Of a DNA stretch of 64,000 nt, positions 1-8,310 are shown in pieces. The stretch lies in NCBI GenBank assembly GCA_938002965.1, contig CALKZY010000018.1, positions 186,001-250,000 of the forward strand, read 5' to 3'. The stretch is from an uncultured Acidimicrobiales bacterium. GTDB lineage: Bacteria > Actinomycetota > Acidimicrobiia > Acidimicrobiales > SZUA-35. How positions within the stretch are numbered: the stretch's first letter is position 1; each line of letters starts with the position of its first letter. The translations under genes were made by a program, and so were the position numbers. Below the pieces are notes generated by a model. That model saw only the letters and a list, made by a program, of their open reading frames with translations. It made no database searches and had not been told where the DNA came from.

Positions 1-1
1 T

Positions 2-601
2 CAACTCGTGATCCGAAATCTCGGTGGGGGTCGCCCGGGTGAAATCGACATGGCCGCTCATGGCTCGCCCGGCAAGTTGGCTTTTTGCTTTGCCGAACGA
101 GAATTCGATTCGCCCTTCGAACCTTTGGCCCAATCCCGAGGCATTGATTCGGACCAGAGCGCAATCACGTTGTTTGCCGGGCACGGTCCAAGCGGAATCG
201 TCGATCAGCTTTCTCGAACACCGGAGTCGTTGGCCAGATCGTTGGCCGACGGTCTTCGTTCAACCCACCACTCAAAGCTGGCCATCGGATTCGACGCCAT
301 GCTGGTCGTATCTCCCGAACATGGAAGAATATTCACCGAAGCCGGATGGGACCGCGAGCGACTGATGACCGAACTTGACACGCTGTTGACCCTGGAGGCC
401 GACGACATGCTCCGCGGGGCGAACGGCATCGCTGAGGGCCTTCCCGAGAAGTTGGCTGGCCACAAGATCCCAAAGTTCAGACCCGGCGGTCTGCTGATCG
501 CCCACGCCGGAGGCAATGCTGGCCTGTTCTCTTCCATCCTCGGCGGCTGGGTCGGCGGCGGTATGGGTAGCGCTCCAGTCACCGTACCGGTGGGCTCGTA
601 G
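2..601 (+). CDS. Conserved hypothetical protein, 5' end outside window; immediate upstream partner of the UGSC selenoprotein gene
   Basis: Open frame runs from the window edge (..QLVIRNLGGGRPGEIDMAAHGSPGKLAFCFAE..) to TAG at 599-601. Same strand and 70 bp upstream of the next gene. No family confidently recognised. Confidence 0.7.
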   Translation, partial: QLVIRNLGGGRPGEIDMAAHGSPGKLAFCFAEREFDSPFEPLAQSRGIDSDQSAITLFAGHGPSGIVDQLSRTPESLARSLADGLRSTHHSKLAIGFDAMLVVSPEHGRIFTEAGWDRERLMTELDTLLTLEADDMLRGANGIAEGLPEKLAGHKIPKFRPGGLLIAHAGGNAGLFSSILGGWVGGGMGSAPVTVPVGS

Positions 602-670
602 CACACAGGTGGCAACCAGCCACTCCAGACCATTCGATCCAAACCAACGCAGAGCCGCAGGAGCCCGTCC

Positions 671-1219
671 ATGACCGAAGCCAAACAACATCCGGAGCAA
701 CCGACGAACGTCGTCGTCCTCGACCCGACAGCAGGTAGAGCCGCAGCCGGCCTTTCGGCAGCCACGCGACCCGTCTCCCTGGAAGGCAAGACTGTCGGCC
801 TGCTCGACATATCTAAACCACGGGGCGACGTGTTCCTCAGCCACCTACAGCAAGGTCTTGAACGTCGTGGCGCCGTCGTGCGCACCTACCGCAAACCGAC
901 GTTCTCCAAACCTGCACCGGTTGATCTCCGACAAGAAATCGCCAGCCAGTGTGATGCTGTCATCGAGGCCCTAGCCGATTGAGGCAGCTGCACGTCGTGC
1001 AGTGTGCACGACTCAGTGGACTTTGAACGGCGCGGAGTCCCGGCCGTCTTCGTCTCCAGTGCTGTGTTCGACGAAGCCGCCCAACAACAGGGCGACGCCT
1101 TGGGCTTTCAGCCCCAACGGGTCTTTGTGGAGCATCCGATTCAGGATCGGACGGACGATGAAATTCGCCAGTTGGCCGATCGGGCCGTCGACAGCCTAAT
1201 CGCAGCGATAACGGCATAG
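671..1219 (+). CDS. UGSC-motif (seleno)protein; in-frame TGA at 980-982 predicted to encode selenocysteine
   Basis: ORFs 671-982 and 1004-1219 are in the same frame. The only interruption is TGA 980-982: ..CDAVIEALAD-U-GSCTSCSVHDSVDFERRGVPAVFVSSAVF... The U-G-S-C motif and flanks (VGLLDISKPRGDVFL, KPTFSKPAP, HPIQDRTDDE) match the UGSC family. A SECIS-like hairpin follows. Confidence 0.9.
988..1018 (+). promoter_or_regulatory. Candidate bacterial SECIS element
   Basis: GTCGTGCA (994-1001) / TGCACGAC (1005-1012) is a perfect 8-bp stem with a GTG loop (1002-1004), 19 nt between UGA and loop. Stem extends by CAC/GTG (991-993/1016-1018) across a 3-nt bulge. An alternative hairpin CTGCAC-GTC-GTGCAG lies at 988-1002. 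Confidence 0.8.
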
Positions 1220-1258
1220 ACCGAAGACAAAGACCACCTCTCGGCTCGGGATTGTCGG

Positions 1259-2143
1259 CTAGTCGGGCAATCTAAAGCTGTCGTTGTCGCGCACGACCAG
1301 ACCGTCGGCTAGGAGACCGCCCACTACCCGCTCGGCCCGCTCCGGGTCGTCACTCCAGCCCATCGCCGCCGCTACCTCTCCCCCACTGATCGATCCGCGC
1401 CGAAGAGCGTCGACCAATCGGCCACGGCCTTGGCGGTCGGAGCCTTCAAACGGCGACTGAGGGACCGAGACCGCTGCGCTGGCCAGCGCCGGGTCGGGCT
1501 CAGGATTCCCGCGTTGAAACCACGCACAGCAATCACGCAGTGGGCACTGTGCGCAGGTAACTGCCCGGGCGCAACAAAGCGACGCGCCGATGTCAAGGAG
1601 AGCCTGGTTCCAGGTCCACGGGTCATGCTCGCCCAGCGCCCGGTCGGCAACGGTCTGCACCTCGCTTCGCCCCAGTCGGACACCGGCAACCCGGGCCAAG
1701 ATCCTTCCGATGTTGGTATCAACCACGGCAGCCGGCTGCTCGAAGGCAAATACCAGCACCGCTCTAGCGGTATAGGGCCCGACGCCGGGCAGCTCGAGTA
1801 GCGCGTCGAGTGTCTCTGGAACGCTCCCTGAATGGTGGGCTACGATGCTGCCCGCCGCCCGGTGCAGGTTGATTGCTCGGCGGTTGTATCCCATCCCCGA
1901 CCAGAGCTCGATGACATCAGCTGCCCGCGCCTCAGCGCACTGACCAGGGGTGGGGAACCGGCGGAGAAAGACCGGCCACCGTTCACCGACACGTCCCACT
2001 TGAGTCTGTTGAAGCATCACTTCGGAGACCAAGATGGCCCATGGGTCGCGAGTATGTCGCCAGGGCATGTCCCGGCCGTTGCCGACAAACCAGTCTTGCA
2101 GATCGAGCGTTGATAGATCTTGGCCCGCTTGTTCAGCTGTCAC
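1259..2143 (-). CDS. mutY: A/G-specific adenine DNA glycosylase (MutY)
   Basis: WRHTRDPWAILVSEVMLQQTQV, LPGVGPYTARAV, VVDTNIGRIL and Fe-S cluster cysteines CARAVTCAQCPLRDC. Confidence 0.93.
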   Translation of the reverse strand: MTAEQAGQDLSTLDLQDWFVGNGRDMPWRHTRDPWAILVSEVMLQQTQVGRVGERWPVFLRRFPTPGQCAEARAADVIELWSGMGYNRRAINLHRAAGSIVAHHSGSVPETLDALLELPGVGPYTARAVLVFAFEQPAAVVDTNIGRILARVAGVRLGRSEVQTVADRALGEHDPWTWNQALLDIGASLCCARAVTCAQCPLRDCCAWFQRGNPEPDPALASAAVSVPQSPFEGSDRQGRGRLVDALRRGSISGGEVAAAMGWSDDPERAERVVGGLLADGLVVRDNDSFRLPD

Positions 2144-2264
2144 CGACCTGTCCTTCCTTCACCCTCAGCATCGTCTCAGATCCGGCCAGCGGGGCTGAGG
2201 CCAAACGCCCGGTGCTGCAACGCCCGGTGCCTCCCGCTGGAATCGAAGACCGTAGTCTATTGAC

Positions 2265-3872
2265 ATGTCCGATCCACGAACCGACATCCCACCAGCCGAT
2301 CTACAGCAGGCAGCTTCGGCCATTGAGGCAGCAGCCTCCGTCGTTCGGGCCGCCACCCGCCAGTTGGCCGAAACCGGATCGGTCGATGCCGACCAAGTAC
2401 TTGCCTACGACCTAGCTCACGCAGCGGCAGCAGTAGAAACCGCTCGGGCCATGATCGACTACGGGGCGAAAGGCGATCTTGAGGGCCAACTGACATCGGT
2501 CTTCGTAGCCGACGTCATCGCCAACCTCGCAGCCAAGCTTTGGGGCCGCGAATCCACGTGGGGGGTCAAGGCCGACGCTTTGGACTCAAGCCGCTCCTTC
2601 GTGTCCACATGGCGCGATCCGTCCGTTCTGGCCGCACTGGCATTCGAGGATGGCCCCCGCCACCTCGATTCCGACTTTGAATTGGTCCAAGACACATTCC
2701 GCCGCTTCGCCGAAGAGCAAGTGGCGCCGGTGGCCGAACACATCCATCGAAGTAACGATGACATCCCCGAAGACCTTATTTCCGGGTTGGCTGAGATGGG
2801 ACTGTTCGGCTTGTCAATCCCCGAGGAGTATGGCGGCTTCGCCGGAGGTGGCGAGTCTGACTACTACGGCATGGTCATCGCCACCGAAGAACTAAGCCGT
2901 GGATCTCTCGGTGCCGCCGGTTCCCTGATCACCCGGCCGGAAATCCTGGCCCGGGCACTGGAGGCCGGAGGAACCGAGGAGCAAAAGCACGAGTGGCTCC
3001 CGCGCCTCGCTTCGGGCGAAATCATGAACGCCGTGGCGGTGACCGAGCCCGACTACGGATCTGACGTCGCCAGCATCAAAGTCACAGCGACCGAAACCAA
3101 AGACGGTTGGGCGCTCAACGGCGTCAAGACCTGGTGTACGTTCGCCGCCCGTGCAGATGTTCTGATGGTGTTGGCACGGACAAACCCAGATCGATCGGCC
3201 GGACATCGCGGGCTTTCAATCCTGATAGTTCCCAAAGAGCGCGGCGACGGCCACGGATTTCAACTCACCCAGGACGACGGCGGCAAGCTGGAGGCCCGTC
3301 CGATCGACACCATCGGCTACCGAGGCATGCATTCCTACGAAATTGCTTTTGAGGATTGGATCGTCCCTCTCGACAATTTGATCGGCGGATCAGAGGGCAA
3401 CGGTCGGGGTTTCTACTACCAGATGGCGGGCTTTGAAAACGGTCGGCTTCAAACGGCGGCGCGAGCCGTGGGCGTCATGCAGGCAGCCTATGAGGCGGCC
3501 AAGCAGTACTCAGAAGACCGCGTCGTTTTCGACACCCCGATTGCCGACTATCAGTTGACCCGGGCCAAGCTGACTCGCATGGCCGCCATCATCCAAGCCT
3601 CCCGGCAGTTCAGCTACTCGGTCGGGCGAATGATGGCCAAGGGCGAGGGCAAGATGGAGGCCTCCATGGTCAAGGCCTACGTTTGCAAGGCAGCCGAGTG
3701 GGTCACCCGAGAAGCCATGCAGATCCATGGTGGAATGGGCTATGCCGAGGAGTACAACGTCAGTCGTTACTTCGTCGACGCGCGAGTGCTCAGCATCTTC
3801 GAAGGGGCAGACGAAACACTGTGCCTAAAAGTCATCGCCCGATCAATGCTCAGGGCGCTGGAAGACGCCTGA
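2265..3872 (+). CDS. Acyl-CoA dehydrogenase family protein
   Basis: Motifs MNAVAVTEPDYGSDVASIKVTA, GVKTWCTFA, QIHGGMGYAEEYNVSRYFVDARVLSIFEGADE. Confidence 0.92.
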   Translation: MSDPRTDIPPADLQQAASAIEAAASVVRAATRQLAETGSVDADQVLAYDLAHAAAAVETARAMIDYGAKGDLEGQLTSVFVADVIANLAAKLWGRESTWGVKADALDSSRSFVSTWRDPSVLAALAFEDGPRHLDSDFELVQDTFRRFAEEQVAPVAEHIHRSNDDIPEDLISGLAEMGLFGLSIPEEYGGFAGGGESDYYGMVIATEELSRGSLGAAGSLITRPEILARALEAGGTEEQKHEWLPRLASGEIMNAVAVTEPDYGSDVASIKVTATETKDGWALNGVKTWCTFAARADVLMVLARTNPDRSAGHRGLSILIVPKERGDGHGFQLTQDDGGKLEARPIDTIGYRGMHSYEIAFEDWIVPLDNLIGGSEGNGRGFYYQMAGFENGRLQTAARAVGVMQAAYEAAKQYSEDRVVFDTPIADYQLTRAKLTRMAAIIQASRQFSYSVGRMMAKGEGKMEASMVKAYVCKAAEWVTREAMQIHGGMGYAEEYNVSRYFVDARVLSIFEGADETLCLKVIARSMLRALEDA

Positions 3873-3897
3873 TCTCCAAGAGCCAACCGCCATCGCC

Positions 3898-4578
3898 TCA
3901 GGTCCGAAGTTGCTCCAGGGCTTCGAGCGTCCGATGCCAGGCAGTGGCTGAGTGAACAGGACTGTGGACTTCCGGCCTGGTGTCGTTGAAGAAGGCGTGT
4001 TCGGCCCCTTCGTACACATGGAACGTGGCGTCCTTATCCATCTGACGAAGCGTTCGCTCTAGCTTCGCTGCCTCGGGCGGACCGAAGAAGCCGTCATTTT
4101 CAGCAATGTGACCGACGACTTTCGCCTCAAGGTTTGACCATTCAGGCTGAGCGTTCTCCCAGGGAATGACGCCGTAGAACGGCACGGCGACGGCTACTGC
4201 GTCGGGACGCTGGGTGGCCAGAGTCAACGTCAATCCTCCGCCCATGCAAAATCCGGTGACTCCGACCTTGTCATGACCTGACCGATCTCGTACCAGGTCG
4301 ACGGCACCCGAAAGGTCCTGCGCAGCCTTACCCAGGTTGAGCGCCATCATTTCCTTGCCAGCCTCGTCCGGCTCTTCCATCACTCGACCGTGGTAGAGAT
4401 CCGGGGCCAGCGCAATGAAGCCCTTAGAGGCGAACCGTTCGGCCACATCCTTGATGTGATCGTTCAGACCCCACCACTCCTGGATCACGACCAAGCCAGG
4501 TCCCAGACCATTCGGTGGTGTAGCGAGGTAGCCGGGGGCGGATGTTCCGTTACTTGCGAACTCGACTAGATGTCCCAC
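3898..4578 (-). CDS. Dienelactone hydrolase family protein
   Basis: GLVVIQEWWGLNDHIKDVAERFA..GFIALAPDLYHG; nucleophile motif GFCMGGG; C-terminal EHAFFND. Confidence 0.92.
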   Translation of the reverse strand: MGHLVEFASNGTSAPGYLATPPNGLGPGLVVIQEWWGLNDHIKDVAERFASKGFIALAPDLYHGRVMEEPDEAGKEMMALNLGKAAQDLSGAVDLVRDRSGHDKVGVTGFCMGGGLTLTLATQRPDAVAVAVPFYGVIPWENAQPEWSNLEAKVVGHIAENDGFFGPPEAAKLERTLRQMDKDATFHVYEGAEHAFFNDTRPEVHSPVHSATAWHRTLEALEQLRT

Positions 4579-4645
4579 GAGGCGCAGCCTAGCTCAAGGC
4601 TCCGCCGAGGTCGGCGATCCTTACACGCGGCTGGTGCGTTGGGCC

Positions 4646-4876
4646 TCAGTTGTCCGAGGGAGGAGAGCTCGAAAACAGATCTGAGCTGTGCTCAGTCCAT
4701 GATGTGCCGTTCCAGAAGCGGTAAAGAGCCTCATCAGCAGGGTCGTAGTACCAACCCGGACTGGCCGTCTCCATGGAGGATCCATACACGGCCCCCGACG
4801 GTTTCACGGTAGAGAGATTAATCAACGTTGTCGGAGCAGAATCGCTGCAAGCAGCCCCGCGGCTTGGGATACCCAT
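4646..4876 (-). CDS. Small DUF2510-domain protein
   Basis: SPGWYYDPADEALYRFWNGTSWTEH matches the GWYxDP..xRxWdGxxWT signature; start chosen at internal ATG 4876. Confidence 0.55.
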   Translation of the reverse strand: MGIPSRGAACSDSAPTTLINLSTVKPSGAVYGSSMETASPGWYYDPADEALYRFWNGTSWTEHSSDLFSSSPPSDN

Positions 4877-4977
4877 GGGAGCGATCCTAGTCGATGCCCG
4901 TAGTCGGTTCGTCCCACTCACTTGATCGTCCAGGTGAATGGTGACACATCGACATTCTGCCGGTGCAGTCGCCGGCT

Positions 4978-5844
4978 TTAGGTCGCTGTGGGCCGAACCA
5001 CGCCGACCAACTCCGGGGCGGCGGACCAACCGCCGACCAGCCCAGAGCCAAGGCTTTGGCCGATGTCTTCGACCAACTCGTCGCCGCAGATCGCCACATC
5101 AACCGAGGCCAGCGGCAACAGCTCGGTAGGAGCCATCCACTCGGGCCCCAACCAGCGGTCATGGCCTGCTTCTACATCAGGCCACAGCGACTCCGGCACC
5201 ACTCTGGAAGGCGGACAGACAAGCCACACGGGCTTTCCCTGCGCCCTGGCGGCGGCAACTAATAGAAGACTCCCAACCTCGACAACTGCCGATGACAAAA
5301 AGGAGTCTGACGCTGCGGCGGCTTCAACGACGACAACATCCGATGCGGAGACGGCCCCTACGACTCGCTCAGCTGGTACCACTTCGGCATCGACACCAGA
5401 ACGCTCCAGTCGTCGAACCACTCCGTGACCGACACCGTCAACCTCAACAACGAGCACTGAGGCCAGTGACTCGGCCAGAGCGTTCACAGCGGAATCCGGC
5501 CACCCAGCGACAAGAACACGTGGCCATTCCCCATCAGCTTCCTCACCCTCGTGGTCCCGCAAAGCCTTGAGCAGGGTCGAAGCCGTCTGATCGGTGCGGC
5601 TGTCGGTGACAACAGCTCGTGCCTCGGCCAACGGGTCGGTCGCTGTCAGCATTCGACTGCACAACCACCACAGTCCCCCCACCATTGGTTGGCGGCTGAG
5701 AAGTTGTTTGCAGGCGACCAGGAGCGCTTGTGGATACCGGGCGAACATAGCCAGCGCCTGAGCGGCTTCCTCAACCAGCAACGATGAGTCCGCTCCGGTA
5801 GCTCGGGCCACGTATCGAAGCTGCTCCATGGGATGCATACCCAC
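4978..5844 (-). CDS. Hypothetical protein, possibly related to eIF-2B alpha/beta/delta-like proteins
   Basis: Long uninterrupted frame; C-terminal alternating hydrophobic pattern (VLVAGWPDSAVNAL.., SDVVVVEAAAASDS.., GKPVWLVCPPSRVVP) resembles IF2B-like folds. Confidence 0.6.
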   Translation of the reverse strand: MGMHPMEQLRYVARATGADSSLLVEEAAQALAMFARYPQALLVACKQLLSRQPMVGGLWWLCSRMLTATDPLAEARAVVTDSRTDQTASTLLKALRDHEGEEADGEWPRVLVAGWPDSAVNALAESLASVLVVEVDGVGHGVVRRLERSGVDAEVVPAERVVGAVSASDVVVVEAAAASDSFLSSAVVEVGSLLLVAAARAQGKPVWLVCPPSRVVPESLWPDVEAGHDRWLGPEWMAPTELLPLASVDVAICGDELVEDIGQSLGSGLVGGWSAAPELVGVVRPTAT

Positions 5845-5899
5845 ACGCTAGCCAACAATAACTTTTTGGAGACTTGTTCCACCGTGGCTTCGTAAGTGG

Positions 5900-6412
5900 A
5901 TGGATACCGCGCTAGTCTGCCCGGCCGTGGCCCTAGCATCCGCTGACCTCGAGTTCACAGCGTTGAATGGATCGTCGTATCCGCTACGCGACTGGCTGAC
6001 GAGCTACCCGTTTCTACTGGTAGCCATCGATCCCTACACGCACGAGAGTTCCTGGATACTCGAGACCGCAGGTCGACTTATCGACCACTACCGACCGGCC
6101 GATGTCCGCATCGGCTGGCTCGCCACGACCGATGCCGATGGCTGTCGTCAGTTCCTCGGTGAATGGGCTGATTCGTACCTGGTGTTTCCCGACCCGCAGC
6201 GCGAGCTGGTCAAGTCGCTCGGACTTGAACGGCTCCCCTCTCTGATCTACATCCGCCAGGACGGCTATATCGAGGCGGCAAACGGGTGGGATCCCCAGCG
6301 TTGGGGGTACATCGCCCACGGTGTGTCCAAGCTCTTGGCTTGGACGAAGCCGCTCGTCCCTCAGCCCGGTGACCCCACTGCGTTCCAAGGCACTCCAGCG
6401 CTCGACGCCTAG
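5900..6412 (+). CDS. Thioredoxin/peroxiredoxin-like protein without a CxxC
   Basis: AVALASADLEFTALNGSSYPLRDWLTSYPFLLVAIDPYTHESSW.. and LGLERLPSLIYIRQDGYIEAANGWDP are AhpC/TSA-like; no cysteine at the expected catalytic position. Confidence 0.65.
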   Translation: MDTALVCPAVALASADLEFTALNGSSYPLRDWLTSYPFLLVAIDPYTHESSWILETAGRLIDHYRPADVRIGWLATTDADGCRQFLGEWADSYLVFPDPQRELVKSLGLERLPSLIYIRQDGYIEAANGWDPQRWGYIAHGVSKLLAWTKPLVPQPGDPTAFQGTPALDA

Positions 6413-6445
6413 GCAAGCAGCCCTGGGCGCCGTCGACGACGGCGC

Positions 6446-7285
6446 CTACAGCAACATCGCAAGCTGCCTACTGCGAGCAACCAGCTTGCCGTTCTCATCC
6501 CACAGCGTGCCGTCTTCGATGAGCAGGTTGTCGCGCAAGTCGGCGGTGGTAAACGAGGCCTGAATCCAGCCCGGCGCCGGATCGGCCCGAACATGAACGG
6601 TGAGTTCCAGGGTTGGCACCCAGCCGATGCGTCCCAGCCGTGAGAAGATCGACGGCGGAAATGCATCGGCGAATAGTGGCAGGGCGACAACATCACTTGG
6701 CCTACCGTCGGCGAATCGAATCCAACCCCGCATTACCGCCGGCCGGTTGTCGTCGCTGACCGAAGCCGCAGTCGCTGCCGTCGCCGGATCAAGTCGGATA
6801 TCGAGTCGGGACATGATGGGAAGATCAACGCCTTGAGGAAGATCAGAGCGATCAAGGCATGAGTCGGGCGGCGGAATCGGGTCAGGACGCACCTCATCTA
6901 TTTGCGGTCCGCCGGGGTCTGAATTGAGCGAACCGAACGAGGCCACACATGTCAGTCGATCACTCAGCGCCTCGGGTTCGTCGACCGAGCCTTGAGCCAG
7001 GCCGGAGCGGTATACCGAGAGGCGCCGGCCCTGTTTGATGGGCTCGATGTCGATCACGGCGGGGCTATCGGCACTAGTGGGACGGAGGTAGTGGGTGGTA
7101 ACTGAGAGCGGAACGTCGTGGGAGCCGGCCAACTGCCGCATGGCACGCACAACAGGCGAAAGCGCGTATCCGCCGTTCGGAGTCATTCCGATGTTCCAGG
7201 CGCTGACCAGGTGACAGTTCCAGCGTCCGGGCTGGGCTGACGGTGAGGGTGCCGTTTCAGAATCGAACTGCCATGAGGTGGTCAC
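6446..7285 (-). CDS. Acyl-CoA thioesterase (hotdog/TesB-like) family protein
   Basis: SAWNIGMTPNGGYALSPVVRAMRQ, VTTHYLRPTSADSPAVIDIEPIKQGRRLSVYRSGLAQ, and C-terminal LTVHVRADPAPGW pattern. Confidence 0.8.
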   Translation of the reverse strand: MTTSWQFDSETAPSPSAQPGRWNCHLVSAWNIGMTPNGGYALSPVVRAMRQLAGSHDVPLSVTTHYLRPTSADSPAVIDIEPIKQGRRLSVYRSGLAQGSVDEPEALSDRLTCVASFGSLNSDPGGPQIDEVRPDPIPPPDSCLDRSDLPQGVDLPIMSRLDIRLDPATAATAASVSDDNRPAVMRGWIRFADGRPSDVVALPLFADAFPPSIFSRLGRIGWVPTLELTVHVRADPAPGWIQASFTTADLRDNLLIEDGTLWDENGKLVARSRQLAMLL

Positions 7286-7763
7286 GATCGGTCACGGTAG
7301 ACGCCCCCGCCGCTCCCTGTCACTTCAATCCGTGCCCGGCACTAGAGTTCGCTACGTGATCTACGACCCCCACAACCTTCCCGAGGAGGCTCTGGCGTTT
7401 CTGTCCGAACGTCATCTGGCCACATTGGCCATAAACCGGAGTGACCGGTCCCCCCAGTTGACACCGGTGGGAGTGACCTTCGACCCCTCCGAAGCCATGG
7501 CCCGCGTCATTACCTGGTCGGATTCGGTCAAAGCTCGGCTGGTAGACATCGCACCGGGCACACCGGTTTCCATCTGCCAGGTGGACGGCGGACGCTGGTT
7601 GACGCTCTACGGCTCAGCCCATCTCAGCAATGATTCACACGACGTCGATACGGCGGTTGTCATGTACACCGAGCGCTACCGACCGCCGAAGCAACGTTCC
7701 GATCGCGTTGTCATCATGGTGTCCGTCGATCGCATCGTCGGCCGTGTTCCCACTGTGAGCTAG
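7278..7763 (+). CDS. Pyridoxamine 5'-phosphate oxidase / F420-dependent family protein
   Basis: LPEEALAFLSERHLATLAINRSDRSPQLTPVGVTFDP..KARLVDIAPGTPVSICQVDGGRWLTLYGSAHL; true start probably a GTG near 7356. Confidence 0.7.
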   Translation: MVTIGHGRRPRRSLSLQSVPGTRVRYVIYDPHNLPEEALAFLSERHLATLAINRSDRSPQLTPVGVTFDPSEAMARVITWSDSVKARLVDIAPGTPVSICQVDGGRWLTLYGSAHLSNDSHDVDTAVVMYTERYRPPKQRSDRVVIMVSVDRIVGRVPTVS

Positions 7764-7886
7764 CCGAATCAGACGGGAAGCCCGGCCTGGGTCAAATGTC
7801 TCAATTTGCCTGACAGAGTGGCCGACGGTGGTCTAGAATGGCCTTCATAAGTCGCTCAACGTTGCGCGACATAGGAGATAATCAAA

Positions 7887-8066
7887 ATGCAGAGCATGAC
7901 CGACCCTACAAGGATGTTGGGACGTCAGACGCAGGTCGACACTTCGACCGGCTCGATTCGTGGAACGGTTCTCGCCGTTGGGGCCAAGGGAGTGTCCATC
8001 GCCATTGAGCGTCAGGTCGTTCGAGTGCACCCGTCGCAGATTTTGGGAATACACACCTACAACTAA
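7887..8066 (+). CDS. Small conserved-looking hypothetical protein (59 aa)
   Basis: ATG 7887 to TAA 8064-8066, preceded by AGGAGATAATCAAA (good RBS): MQSMTDPTRMLGRQTQVDTSTGSIRGTVLAVGAKGVSIAIERQVVRVHPSQILGIHTYN. Below the size cutoff of the supplied ORF track. Confidence 0.65.
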   Translation: MQSMTDPTRMLGRQTQVDTSTGSIRGTVLAVGAKGVSIAIERQVVRVHPSQILGIHTYN

Positions 8067-8310
8067 CGGGAGATCTCTAGCGGCGTCGCTGACCCATGTC
8101 GGAGACGGTGAAAGCCTGCTGTTCGGTCGCGTCCGCGCCATCGGGGCAAACCACCGGGTCGGACCCACAAGCATGAACAATGTCGCCTAACGTCCCGACA
8201 ACGGTTACCTTTTACACTTAGCTAGTTGCAATAGCTAGGCCGCGCTAGGTTTCGGGAGGCTCACAGGTGGTTTTGAGGGTGCTTGCAGAGTTGCGAGGAA
8301 TAGGTCTCTC

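Noticed and set aside
205-885. 226-aa and 190-aa ORFs antisense to the first gene and UGSC gene
   Set aside because: High-GC antisense frames; Arg/Pro/Ser-rich composition with no domain, overlapping well-supported coding sequence.
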